Of a stretch of DNA of 64,000 bases, positions 33,034-41,388 are shown piece after piece. Every line of letters begins with the position of its first letter. Position 1 is the first letter of the stretch. Under the pieces are notes generated by a model that ran no database searches, had not been told where the DNA came from, and was given only the letters and a program-made list of their open reading frames with translations. Source of the DNA: CP2-2F sp034436355 (GTDB taxonomy: Bacteria; Chloroflexota; Anaerolineae; Aggregatilineales; UBA2796); the NCBI GenBank assembly GCA_034436355.1, contig DAOTVQ010000045.1:4820-68819 (forward strand), given 5' to 3'. The translations under genes and the position numbers were made by a program.

Positions 33034-33435
33034 ATGGCTGAGCGAAAAATACGGGTGTTGGTTGCTAAGCCGGGCTTGGACGGGCATGATCGCGGCGCGA
33101 AAGTGGTAGCGCGTGCCTTGCGCGATGCCGGCATGGAGGTGATCTATACGGGCTTGCGCCAAACGCCAGAGATGATCGTGGAGGCGGCGCTGCAAGAAGA
33201 CGTAGATGTGATCGGCTTGAGCATCCTGAGCGGCGCACACATGGCGCTGGTGCCACGCATCCTAGAGCTGATGCAAGCGCATGATCTGAGCGATGTCAAG
33301 CTGATTTTGGGCGGCATCGTGCCAGATGATGACATTGCTGCCTTGCAGCAGATGGGCGTCAGCGGCATTTTCGGTCCCGGCAGTGATACGCAAGAGATCG
33401 TCGCGCATATTCGCAAGGTCGTGCCGCTTGAGTGA
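33034..33435 (+). CDS. Stand-alone cobalamin-binding domain, methylmalonyl-CoA mutase C-terminal type
   Basis: The 133-residue protein is a single B12-binding Rossmann-like domain. The cobalamin motif DGHDRG has H18 as the probable lower axial ligand, followed by GLSILSGAHMALVP and LILGGIVPDDD and the GPGSDTQEIV end. It matches the C-terminal domain of acyl-CoA mutases, here as a separate small subunit. No large catalytic subunit is nearby. The next gene is the chaperone MeaB, which supports a mutase role. It likely pairs with a subunit encoded elsewhere. Confidence 0.9.
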   Translation: MAERKIRVLVAKPGLDGHDRGAKVVARALRDAGMEVIYTGLRQTPEMIVEAALQEDVDVIGLSILSGAHMALVPRILELMQAHDLSDVKLILGGIVPDDDIAALQQMGVSGIFGPGSDTQEIVAHIRKVVPLE

Positions 33436-34450
33436 GACAGCTACGTTACCGCCGATTGTGGCGGCTATCCGCGAGAGTCGGCGGGCGTTAGCGCGCCTGC
33501 TGACGCGCATCGAGAACAATGCCGCCGCCGCCGAACTTGCCGCACTCTATCCCTTTGGCGGCAAGGCACACCTAATCGGCGTGACCGGCGCACCCGGCAC
33601 CGGCAAAAGCAGCCTCGTCAACAGCATGGCGAAGGCATACCGCGCCGAAGGCAAGACGGTCAGCATCCTTGCCGTTGACCCGACCAGCCCATTCAGCGGC
33701 GGCGCCGTGCTGGGCGACCGTATCCGTATGCGCGACCTGCACGGCGATGCGGGCGTGTTCATCCGCAGCATGGCAACACGCGGCAACTTGGGCGGCATTG
33801 CGCGCACCACCACCGATATGATCCGTGCGCTGGATGCCGCCGCCTTTGATGTGATCCTGATTGAGACCGTCGGCGCGGGACAGAGCGAGGTCGAGATTGC
33901 CTCTGCCGCGCACACCACGCTGGTAGTAGAAGCACCGGGCTTGGGCGATGATGTGCAGGCGATCAAGGCGGGCATCCTTGAAATTGCCGATATTTTGGTG
34001 GTGAACAAGGCGGATAATCCCGGTGTGGAAAGCACGCTGCGCGCCCTACGCGCCATGCTTGATCTTGGTCACCGCGCCGAGCGCATTATGCATCACGGGC
34101 AGCTACTGAGCGTGCCAGCCGCCGCCGTCGTTGGTGAGGATGAGGCATGGCAAACGCCCATCGTGCAGACGGTGGCAACCAACGGCACAGGCATTAGCGA
34201 TCTGCTGGCAAAGATCGCCGAACATCACGCCTATCTGCGCCAGAGCGGTGTGCTGAAGCTGCGCGAGCGCGCCAGCTTGAACGCTGAGATCAGCGAACGG
34301 CTGCGCGATCTGCTGTTGGCACGCCTGATCGAGCGTGTGGGTGTGGCACGCCTGCAAGCGCTGATCGAGCGCGCCGTCGCCCGTGAGATCGATCCGAGCA
34401 GCGCGGCGGCGCTCTTGCTGGCGGAAGGGCTTCAGGAGCAGGAGTCGTGA
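33428..34450 (+). CDS. meaB: MeaB/ArgK-type GTPase, B12 mutase chaperone
   Basis: MeaB protects and loads methylmalonyl-CoA mutase-type enzymes with adenosylcobalamin. The Walker A GAPGTGKSS is at residues 54-62, with DPTSPFSGGAVLGDRIRM, ETVGAGQSEVEI and the NKAD base motif. It starts at TTG 33428, overlapping the previous stop by eight bases, with AAGG about eight bases upstream. The 340-residue product fits the family. A longer frame from 33326 would run through the B12-domain gene and is rejected. Confidence 0.9.
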   Translation: MSETATLPPIVAAIRESRRALARLLTRIENNAAAAELAALYPFGGKAHLIGVTGAPGTGKSSLVNSMAKAYRAEGKTVSILAVDPTSPFSGGAVLGDRIRMRDLHGDAGVFIRSMATRGNLGGIARTTTDMIRALDAAAFDVILIETVGAGQSEVEIASAAHTTLVVEAPGLGDDVQAIKAGILEIADILVVNKADNPGVESTLRALRAMLDLGHRAERIMHHGQLLSVPAAAVVGEDEAWQTPIVQTVATNGTGISDLLAKIAEHHAYLRQSGVLKLRERASLNAEISERLRDLLLARLIERVGVARLQALIERAVAREIDPSSAAALLLAEGLQEQES

Positions 34451-36378
34451 GCCAACCTTTCCTCAGCGCGGTGTGGCGCACCTGGATCGACTCACGCGCC
34501 TACCGCCTGCTGCCACTGGTTGCGATTCTTTTGGCGGCGACGCTGCGCCTGCACGCCCTAGACGCGCAATCGCTCTGGAATGATGAAGGCAACACGCTGC
34601 GCCTGATCCAGCGTGATTTGCCGAATCTGCTGAGCGCTGCCAACCGTGATATTCATCCGCCGCTCTATTATGTGCTGCTAAAAGCGTGGGCAGCCTTCAC
34701 GGGCGAGAGTGAGTTTGCCCTGCGCGCATTCTCTGCCCTGATCGGCGTGCTGAGCGCTGCCTGTGCCTATGCGCTTGGCGCCGCGCTCTTTGCGCGTGGC
34801 GTCGGGATGCTTGCCGCCTTCCTGACTGCTGCCAACACTTTCAGCCTCTACTACAGCCAAGAGGCGCGCATGTACGCGCTTTTGGCGCTCTTTGCCGCTG
34901 CCGCTTTGCTGTGTTTCGTCCGCTGGCTAGATACACGCCGCCTGCCGCCGCTGATCGGCTTAGCGCTGCTCAACGCGGCGGGACTCTACACACACTATGC
35001 CTATCCGTTGGTGATGTTGGCGCAAGGTGTGCTGTTTGTGCTGTGGTTGGCTGCCCGCCGCGAATGGCGCATCTTTGGCAGCTATGTTGCTGCCAACCTG
35101 CTGACGGTTGCGCTCTTTTTGCCACAGTTGCCAACGGCGCTTGATCAGGTTAGCGGCTGGCAGCAGGCAAGCCGTGATACGTTACAGTTGGTGGATCAAA
35201 TCGGCTTGATCGGCGGTTGGCTGTTGTATGGCAGCACCTTTCCGCGCCTGAATGAAGGGCTAATCGTCCTGACGCTGATGAGTATGCTGATCGGCGCCGC
35301 CGTCTGGGATTGGGTGCGGCGTCCGCAGCGTGCAGCACCGCTGTGGTGGCGGCGGGCTGTGCCAACGTTCTGGCTGCTGATCGGCGTGGGCGGTTTTCTC
35401 GCCCTCGATCTGTACCGTTTGGAAAACCTGAAGTTCTTACTGCCTATGCAGATCGCGGCGGCACTGCTGATTGCGCGTGGCGTCTGGCTGTTGTGGGAAG
35501 TTGGCTCGGCAAACATCATCGCCTGGCAAGAGGCACTGCCGCGCCTGATCGCACTGCTGATCGGCTATGGGCTGATCAGCACAGCCAGTCAGGGCATTCA
35601 CAACCTGTATCACGACGCAACCTATGCGCGCAGCAATTATCGCGGTTTGGCGGCGTATATTGCGCGTGAGGCACAGCCGAAGGACGCCATCATCCTGAGC
35701 GCGCCCAATCAGGCAGAGGTGTTCACCTACTACTATACAGGTGATATGCCGATCTATGGCATCCCCGAAGGCTTGGGCGGCGATGATAGGGCAACGCAAA
35801 GGCAAACTGAGGCGGTTATCGCGGCACATCGGCGCATTTTCGCTGTCTTCTGGGGTGAGCGCGAACGCGATCCACGCGGTGTGGTAACGCAAGTGCTGAC
35901 CGAACGCGCCTACGAGGTGGATACGACGTGGTTTGGCGATGTGCGCCTTGTGCGCTATGCAGTGATCGGTGACCCCGACGTGCCGCGCCCGATCAATGCA
36001 CGCTTTGGCGAGTCGATCACCTTGCTCAGTGCAGCCTTCAGCGCGGAGCGCCTCACGGCGGGCGATGTGCTTGGCGTGGCGCTCACATGGCAAACTGATC
36101 AGCCGCTAAGCGTCCGCTACCGCGTCTCGGTGCAGCTTCTAGATGCATTCGGGCGTTTGGTGGCGCAGCGCGATGCCGAGCCGAACAATAACCTATCACT
36201 CACCACTTCATGGCTGCCAAAGCTGCCCGTGCGCGATACGCACGGCGTGATCATCGCGCCCAGTGTGCCGCGTGGCGAGTATCAAATCGTGGTGGTGCTG
36301 TATGGGCTGGAGGATGGCATCCGTCTGCCCGTGGATGGTGGCGACGCACTAACCATCGGCAGCGTCGTGGTGGAATAG
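34447..36378 (+). CDS. GT-C fold membrane glycosyltransferase with C-terminal beta domain
   Basis: This 643-residue protein has about ten to twelve hydrophobic segments. The first loop carries the acidic motif AQSLWNDEGNTLRLI, typical of PMT/ArnT-like enzymes, followed by IHPPLYYVLLKAWAAFTGES and SLYYSQEARMYALLALF, both recurrent in bacterial GT-C proteins. The C-terminal 130 residues form a soluble, probably beta-sandwich domain after GESITLLSAAFS. It starts at GTG overlapping meaB by four bases. Function beyond glycosyl transfer is unknown. Confidence 0.78.
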   Translation: MSQPFLSAVWRTWIDSRAYRLLPLVAILLAATLRLHALDAQSLWNDEGNTLRLIQRDLPNLLSAANRDIHPPLYYVLLKAWAAFTGESEFALRAFSALIGVLSAACAYALGAALFARGVGMLAAFLTAANTFSLYYSQEARMYALLALFAAAALLCFVRWLDTRRLPPLIGLALLNAAGLYTHYAYPLVMLAQGVLFVLWLAARREWRIFGSYVAANLLTVALFLPQLPTALDQVSGWQQASRDTLQLVDQIGLIGGWLLYGSTFPRLNEGLIVLTLMSMLIGAAVWDWVRRPQRAAPLWWRRAVPTFWLLIGVGGFLALDLYRLENLKFLLPMQIAAALLIARGVWLLWEVGSANIIAWQEALPRLIALLIGYGLISTASQGIHNLYHDATYARSNYRGLAAYIAREAQPKDAIILSAPNQAEVFTYYYTGDMPIYGIPEGLGGDDRATQRQTEAVIAAHRRIFAVFWGERERDPRGVVTQVLTERAYEVDTTWFGDVRLVRYAVIGDPDVPRPINARFGESITLLSAAFSAERLTAGDVLGVALTWQTDQPLSVRYRVSVQLLDAFGRLVAQRDAEPNNNLSLTTSWLPKLPVRDTHGVIIAPSVPRGEYQIVVVLYGLEDGIRLPVDGGDALTIGSVVVE

Positions 36379-36383
36379 GCGCG

Positions 36384-37688
36384 CTAATCCGTGGCGAGCG
36401 CGGCGGCTTGCTCAGGTGCATCTGTGCTTGCCGTGCCTTCCTGAACCTTTGGCGGTGGCTTCCGAAAGACGATAGCGATGCTGAGCGCAGTTAGGATGAG
36501 CAAGGCTGCCACAAGGCTAAAGATCAGGTCAAAGCCGAAATCGCGCTGAAGCACACCGCTTAGGCTGCTGGAGGCAAACCACCCCATGCTCCACAGCACC
36601 GAACCAACCGCGCTGCTCAGGTTATGGATGCGCTTTGGCACGTACTCCAAGCGCAGCGGCTCGTAAAGCGGCACCAACAAATTCCGCACGGAGGCAGCGA
36701 TCATGAACATCAGGGCGCCAAAGAGAACCGCTTGTGAGAAGCCAAGTGCCACATACGCCACCGCCGCCAAACTCATCGAGATGAGCAGCGCACGGATACG
36801 CCCAAAGCGCCGTTCCCACCACGGCGTTGTAGCACCCACGATGCCCATCATCAGCCAGCCGCTGCTTAAAATCGCGCCGACTTGCTCATCGGGCAGCATA
36901 AAGCGCGTGCGGAAGAACAGGTTATAGAAGGGAAAGGTCAAGCCTGCCGTCAAGCCAAAGAGCATTGAGGGAATCGAGAGCAGGATGATCTCGCGCCACG
37001 GTACAAAAGTGGGTGGCGCATTCACCTCGCTGATGACGGTTGGTGCGGCGTGGGTTGGCGCACGGTCGGGCAGGCGCAGCACGGGCAGCACGCTGGCAAG
37101 GCTGATCAGGGCGCTGATGAACAAGGCGGCGCCGTAGGCAAACGGCGTTTGGGCATCTGCCACGCCTTCAAGGGCGGCGCCTTGCGGCATTCCAACGGTT
37201 TCGATGATCAGGCGCGGCAAAAAGCCGCCGATGAAGCTGCCAAAAGAGGTAGCGGTCAGCGTGGTGATCTGGTAGTAGCCGAAGGCGTGCGATTGATGCT
37301 CCCGCGAGACGAGCGCGATCATCAGCGGACCCGCCGCGATGAAGGCAGCGCCAAACGAGATGCCGAACAGCACGCGGCTAAAGATGAGGATCGGCAGGCT
37401 CGGCATGACCAACATCGGCAAATAGCTAAGGGCAGAGCCGACCATTGAATAGATGATCACGCGCCGCGCACCGATGCGATCTGCCAAAATGCCGATGGGA
37501 ATGCCGGTGAAAATGCCACCCACCCGCGAAATGCCCTGCAAAAAGCCGATCACGTCTGAGTCATAGCCCAAGCTGACAAAATAGAAGTTCAGCACCACAT
37601 CCGTAATGCCGAACAAGCCAATGTGAAAAATAGCGCTGTGCAGCAGGAACAGCACCAACGGGCGACTCAGCCCTTGCAGCTTGAACAT
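36384..37688 (-). CDS. Major facilitator superfamily transporter
   Basis: The 434-residue polytopic protein has about twelve hydrophobic segments. MFS motif A is visible in GILADRIGARRVIIYS, and the corresponding second-half loop has ERRFGRIRALL. The substrate cannot be inferred. The C-terminal tail is cytoplasmic, with no added domain. It converges on the GT-C gene with five bases between stops. Confidence 0.85.
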   Translation of the reverse strand: MFKLQGLSRPLVLFLLHSAIFHIGLFGITDVVLNFYFVSLGYDSDVIGFLQGISRVGGIFTGIPIGILADRIGARRVIIYSMVGSALSYLPMLVMPSLPILIFSRVLFGISFGAAFIAAGPLMIALVSREHQSHAFGYYQITTLTATSFGSFIGGFLPRLIIETVGMPQGAALEGVADAQTPFAYGAALFISALISLASVLPVLRLPDRAPTHAAPTVISEVNAPPTFVPWREIILLSIPSMLFGLTAGLTFPFYNLFFRTRFMLPDEQVGAILSSGWLMMGIVGATTPWWERRFGRIRALLISMSLAAVAYVALGFSQAVLFGALMFMIAASVRNLLVPLYEPLRLEYVPKRIHNLSSAVGSVLWSMGWFASSSLSGVLQRDFGFDLIFSLVAALLILTALSIAIVFRKPPPKVQEGTASTDAPEQAAALATD

Positions 37689-37718
37689 GCGGACTCCATG
37701 CCTAAAGTGTTTAATCAG

Positions 37719-38204
37719 CTAACGGTTGTGATCAGCGGGTTGGGCAGCGTAGTGGCTCTGCACCTGACTCCACAAAATGGCGACTGCCTGCTGCACCTGT
37801 GGATGAGCAGGATCAACAGCACGGGCGCGGTCTACGTAGCTCCATGCCTCTAAGGGTGTGGTGGCAAGGTAGGCAAGGTTCAGCCACGCGCCAATGTGAG
37901 TCGGGTTGGCAGTTGCCACCTTCATAAAGTACCAGCGCGCCTCTTCATATCTGCCGCCCACCACCGCGCCCACTCCTAGATTGTAGGCGGTCAGTTGGTC
38001 GCGCAGGGTATCGGGCAAGCGGCGGCGCAGCAGCACCCACAGCGGCAGCAGCAGCACAAGGTTGCCCAAAGCGCCCACCAGCACGCCCGCGAAGAATCCG
38101 CTGGCAGGTTTGCGCCCTTTTGCCCAATAGACAAGCGGTGTAATCAGCGCACCGATCAGCGCGCCGCTCCCCGAAAATAAGCCTAAAATCGTTGGCGTAT
38201 CCAA
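37719..38204 (-). CDS. Small membrane protein with TPR-like C-terminus
   Basis: The 161-residue protein has two hydrophobic segments (about residues 7-27 and 36-58) followed by a TPR-like helical part with YNLGVGAVVGGRYEEARWYFMK and the second helix pair GAWLNLAYL and VDRARAVDPAHPQV. No enzymatic motif is seen. It is followed on the same strand by the MFS gene after 30 bases. Function unknown. Confidence 0.6.
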   Translation of the reverse strand: MDTPTILGLFSGSGALIGALITPLVYWAKGRKPASGFFAGVLVGALGNLVLLLPLWVLLRRRLPDTLRDQLTAYNLGVGAVVGGRYEEARWYFMKVATANPTHIGAWLNLAYLATTPLEAWSYVDRARAVDPAHPQVQQAVAILWSQVQSHYAAQPADHNR

Positions 38205-38275
38205 GCTGAAAGCCCTTTCAAAGGCAATTATAGCGTGCTATGTGCGAAAAGCGCAGTGGAAAACCCCAAAGGCGC

Positions 38276-38377
38276 AACCCCTATCCCTAGCCCTTTCCCC
38301 GCAGGCGAGGAAAGGGAATCAGAGGTGATCTTCAAAGTCCCGCCCTGTCTACGGGGCGGGATTTAGGGTAGGGTAAA
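38276..38377 (+). repeat. Dispersed intergenic repeat, copy 1
   Basis: This stretch of about 100 bases contains ctatccctagccctttccc, gcgagg, agggaatcag, a GCCCTGTCTAC segment within a CCCGCCC/GGGCGGG hairpin (about 38339-38360), and a gattta end. The same elements recur in the same order at 56736-56836. It lies in the 267-base gap between the TPR gene and the methyltransferase-nuclease gene, which holds nothing else recognisable. It has no coding capacity and no target duplication that I can see. Confidence 0.75.
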
Positions 38378-38471
38378 GCCTTCAGTAAAGCATAGCCGCC
38401 CAGCGCGCTTGACTTCTGCCCTGAAACATGGGACACTTACCGAACACTTGTCTTAGCCCAAACTGCGTGAG

Positions 38472-40124
38472 GTGGCTGTGAGCGAGACCTTTCAAAACAG
38501 GCTGTTTTGCGGTGATAACTTAGAGATTTTGCGCGAGTACCTCCCGAATGCCAGCGTGGACTTGATCTACCTTGATCCGCCCTTCAACAGCAACCGCAAT
38601 TACAATGTGCTGTTCCGTGATGAGAGCGGCATCGAGGCAGACGCGCAGATCACCGCCTTTGAGGACACTTGGCACTGGGATCGGAATGCGCGCAACACCT
38701 ACGAGAGCCTGCTGACCGAAACGCCCGACCGCATCTCGCGCATGATTGAGGCACTGCGTGCCATCATCGGCGCCAACCAGATGATGGCATACCTTGTGAT
38801 GATGACGGCGCGCCTGCTGGAACTGCACCGCGTGCTAAAGCCGACGGGCAGCTTGTATCTGCATTGTGATGCCACTGCCAGCCATTATCTTAGGATAGTT
38901 CTGGATACTATCTTCGGCGTCAAAAATTTTCGTGGGCAGATCATCTGGAAACGTACAACAGGGCGTAGCCACACCAATAAACCAATGAAGCGCTGGGGCG
39001 AAATGACAGATTTTATCCTGCACTATGCGCGTAGTGAAGCTGCTCCTTTGCAGCCCGTCTATAGAAAGAATGACCCGAACTACATTGAGAAGTTTTTCAG
39101 GCACATAGATGACAATGGGCGGCGCTACCGCATTGACAACTTAGCCAGCCCATCAAAACGCCCAAATCTGATGTATGACTATAAAGGCTATAAGCCACCT
39201 GAGAATGGTTGGGCTATCTCTAAAGCCGTAATGGAAAAATGGGATAAGGAAGGGCGTCTGCACTTCCCGAAATCCAAAAGCGGGCGTATTCAACGCAAAC
39301 GTTATCTTGATGAACTTTCTGGTGAAGTCGTTCAAAACCTTTGGGATGACATTCCACCTGTTGGCGCGCACGCCGCAGAACGCACAGGCTATCCAACACA
39401 GAAGCCGATTGCGCTTCTGGAACGGATTATCGCTGCCAGCAGCCAACCCGGCGATCTCGTCCTTGATCCGTTCTGCGGCTGCGGCACAGCCATCGTTGCC
39501 GCACAGCAGCTTGGCAGGCGCTGGATCGGCATAGACATCACGCACCTTGCCATTGCCATGAACCGTTTCCGCCTCTATGATCGCTTTGGCGACGACGTGC
39601 AGTACGAAGTGGTGCGCGTGCCAAAAGACCTGCCCACTGCCCGCGAACTGGCAAAGGCAGACCGCTATCAATTCCAGTGGTGGGCGCTTTCCTTGATCAA
39701 GGCACGCCCTGCCGGCGGCGAGATTGACAACAAGAAGGGCAAAAAAGGTGCGGATAGCGGCATAGATGGCACCCTTGTTTTTATGGATGATGCCGATGAG
39801 AAGGCAAAGCGTGTTGTGGTGCAGGTGAAAAGCGGCGCGGTGAAGGTAGGCGATATACGCGATCTGAAAGGCGTGCTAGAGCGCGAGAAAGCCACCCTTG
39901 CTATCTTCATCACGCTAGAGCCGCCCACGGCACCCATGCGCCAAGAGGCGCTTGAAGCAGGCAGCTACTACTCGGTGGGCATGAACAAGCGCTATCCGCG
40001 CCTGCAAATCCTGACCATTGAAGAACTGCTGGAAGGCAAAACGCCCGAACTGCCGCCAAGCAACATCACCTTTAAGCGAGATCGGCGTGCGCCCATCAAC
40101 GGTGATCAACAACCGTTGGTCTGA
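38472..40124 (+). CDS. Single-chain DNA methyltransferase fused to Mrr-like nuclease
   Basis: The N-terminal 395 residues are a beta-class DNA methyltransferase: catalytic DPPF at residues 35-38 (LIYLDPPFNSNRNYN) precedes the SAM motif DPFCGCG at 332-338. The DPPF-type motif and a TRD between the motifs suggest N6-adenine or N4-cytosine methylation. From about residue 400 a PD-(D/E)xK nuclease of Mrr type follows: GADSGID with D432, and QVK with Q451 and K453. Modification and probable cleavage in one chain resemble a one-protein restriction system. Bases 38881-39360, covering the presumed TRD, are visibly AT-richer than both ends. The start is GTG 38472, and GTG 38478 is possible. Confidence 0.85.
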   Translation: MAVSETFQNRLFCGDNLEILREYLPNASVDLIYLDPPFNSNRNYNVLFRDESGIEADAQITAFEDTWHWDRNARNTYESLLTETPDRISRMIEALRAIIGANQMMAYLVMMTARLLELHRVLKPTGSLYLHCDATASHYLRIVLDTIFGVKNFRGQIIWKRTTGRSHTNKPMKRWGEMTDFILHYARSEAAPLQPVYRKNDPNYIEKFFRHIDDNGRRYRIDNLASPSKRPNLMYDYKGYKPPENGWAISKAVMEKWDKEGRLHFPKSKSGRIQRKRYLDELSGEVVQNLWDDIPPVGAHAAERTGYPTQKPIALLERIIAASSQPGDLVLDPFCGCGTAIVAAQQLGRRWIGIDITHLAIAMNRFRLYDRFGDDVQYEVVRVPKDLPTARELAKADRYQFQWWALSLIKARPAGGEIDNKKGKKGADSGIDGTLVFMDDADEKAKRVVVQVKSGAVKVGDIRDLKGVLEREKATLAIFITLEPPTAPMRQEALEAGSYYSVGMNKRYPRLQILTIEELLEGKTPELPPSNITFKRDRRAPINGDQQPLV

Positions 40125-40143
40125 GTGTCTGCCCATTTCGCGC

Positions 40144-40149
40144 TATAAT
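40144..40149 (+). promoter_or_regulatory. Putative -10 element before the M24 peptidase gene
   Basis: TATAAT at 40144-40149 lies 41 bases before the ATG at 40190, with only a poor -35 (CTGAGT at 40121-40126, spacer 17). It is in the 65-base gap after the methyltransferase-nuclease gene. Confidence 0.4.
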
Positions 40150-40189
40150 CAGCCCATTGTCCAAAATTTTTTCAATGGAGCTTTGACCA

Positions 40190-41383
40190 ATGCGTGATGC
40201 AACCATTCAGCGCGAAAAACTCGATCAGGCTGTCGAGATTCTGCGCGAACAAGACGTAGATTGCTGGCTGACCTTTGTCCGCGAGACCGAACACAACGCC
40301 GATCCCGCCCTGCGCCTAATCTCGGATAGCAACGTGACGTGGCACACCGCCCTGATCGTGACCCAAAAAGGTGAGCGCATCGTGATCGTTGGGCGCTATG
40401 AGGCGGAAAACTTCAAGCGCATGGGCTGTTGGGATGAGGTGATCAGCTATGATCAGAGCATTCAGCCCGCACTCGTCAGCGTGATGGATCGCCTGTCGCC
40501 GCGCCAAATTGCCCTGAATTACTCGGAGAGCGATACGGCAGCCGACGGACTTTCGCACGGCATGTACCTCTCGCTGCAACGCTATTTGCAGGGCAAGCCC
40601 TACGAACTGATCTCGGCAGAGCGCGTGTTGAATCCGCTGCGCGGACGCAAGACGCCTACCGAGGTTGAGCGCATTCGCGCCGCCGTGCGCCTGACGGAAC
40701 AGATCATTGAGGCGATCACTGCCACGCTCAAAGTCGGCATGACTGAACGCCAAATCGCGGATTTCATCCACGCCGAAATGCGGCGGCACGGTGTGGTGCC
40801 GTCTTGGGATGCCGGACACTGCCCAACGGTCACCTGCGGCGCGGAATCGCCGGTTGGTCACGTTTCGCCGTCCGATCAGTACGCGGTGAAGGCGGGCGAA
40901 TTGGTGCGGATTGATATGGGCGTCATCTTGAATGAGTACATCTCAGATATGCAGCGCGTGTGGTATATCCAGCCGCAGGGCGAGTCGGAAATTCCCGCGC
41001 CTGTGCGCCACGCCTTCGATTCGGTGCGCGCCGCCATTGAGGCAGCCGCCGCCGCCCTTAAGCCGGGCGTTGAAGGCTGGACGGTGGACGAAGCAGCCCG
41101 CCAGACCATTGTTGGGCGCGGCTACCCTGAATATCAGCACGCGGTTGGGCATGGCATCGGGCGCACCGTGCATGATGGCGCGACGCTGCTCGGTCCGCGT
41201 TGGGAGCGCTACGGCAACACGCCCTATGGCATTGTGGAGGCGGGCAACTGCTTCACGTTGGAGCTAGGCGTACAAGTGCCGAACTATGGCTTGGTCAGCC
41301 TTGAAGAAGATGTGCTGGTGACGGCGAACGGCTTAGAATGGCTGGGCGCCCCACAGACCGATCTGATTGTGGTGAAGGCGTAG
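40190..41383 (+). CDS. M24 family Xaa-Pro peptidase-like protein
   Basis: The 397-residue protein has an N-terminal creatinase-like domain (about residues 10-150) and a pita-bread catalytic domain. Metal ligands appear in RIDMGVILNEYISDMQRVWY (two aspartates), HAVGHGIGRTVHD, FTLELGV and SLEEDV. Relative to prolidases the metal-coordinating set appears complete. The exact cleavage specificity (Xaa-Pro dipeptidase or aminopeptidase) is not determinable. A GGAG precedes the ATG by about ten bases. The flanking genes are unrelated. Confidence 0.88.
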   Translation: MRDATIQREKLDQAVEILREQDVDCWLTFVRETEHNADPALRLISDSNVTWHTALIVTQKGERIVIVGRYEAENFKRMGCWDEVISYDQSIQPALVSVMDRLSPRQIALNYSESDTAADGLSHGMYLSLQRYLQGKPYELISAERVLNPLRGRKTPTEVERIRAAVRLTEQIIEAITATLKVGMTERQIADFIHAEMRRHGVVPSWDAGHCPTVTCGAESPVGHVSPSDQYAVKAGELVRIDMGVILNEYISDMQRVWYIQPQGESEIPAPVRHAFDSVRAAIEAAAAALKPGVEGWTVDEAARQTIVGRGYPEYQHAVGHGIGRTVHDGATLLGPRWERYGNTPYGIVEAGNCFTLELGVQVPNYGLVSLEEDVLVTANGLEWLGAPQTDLIVVKA

Positions 41384-41388
41384 CGCAG

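Noticed and set aside
33326..33427. Longer N-terminus for MeaB from 33326
   Set aside because: It runs through the B12-domain gene in another frame. The family-like start and a ribosome-binding site support TTG 33428.
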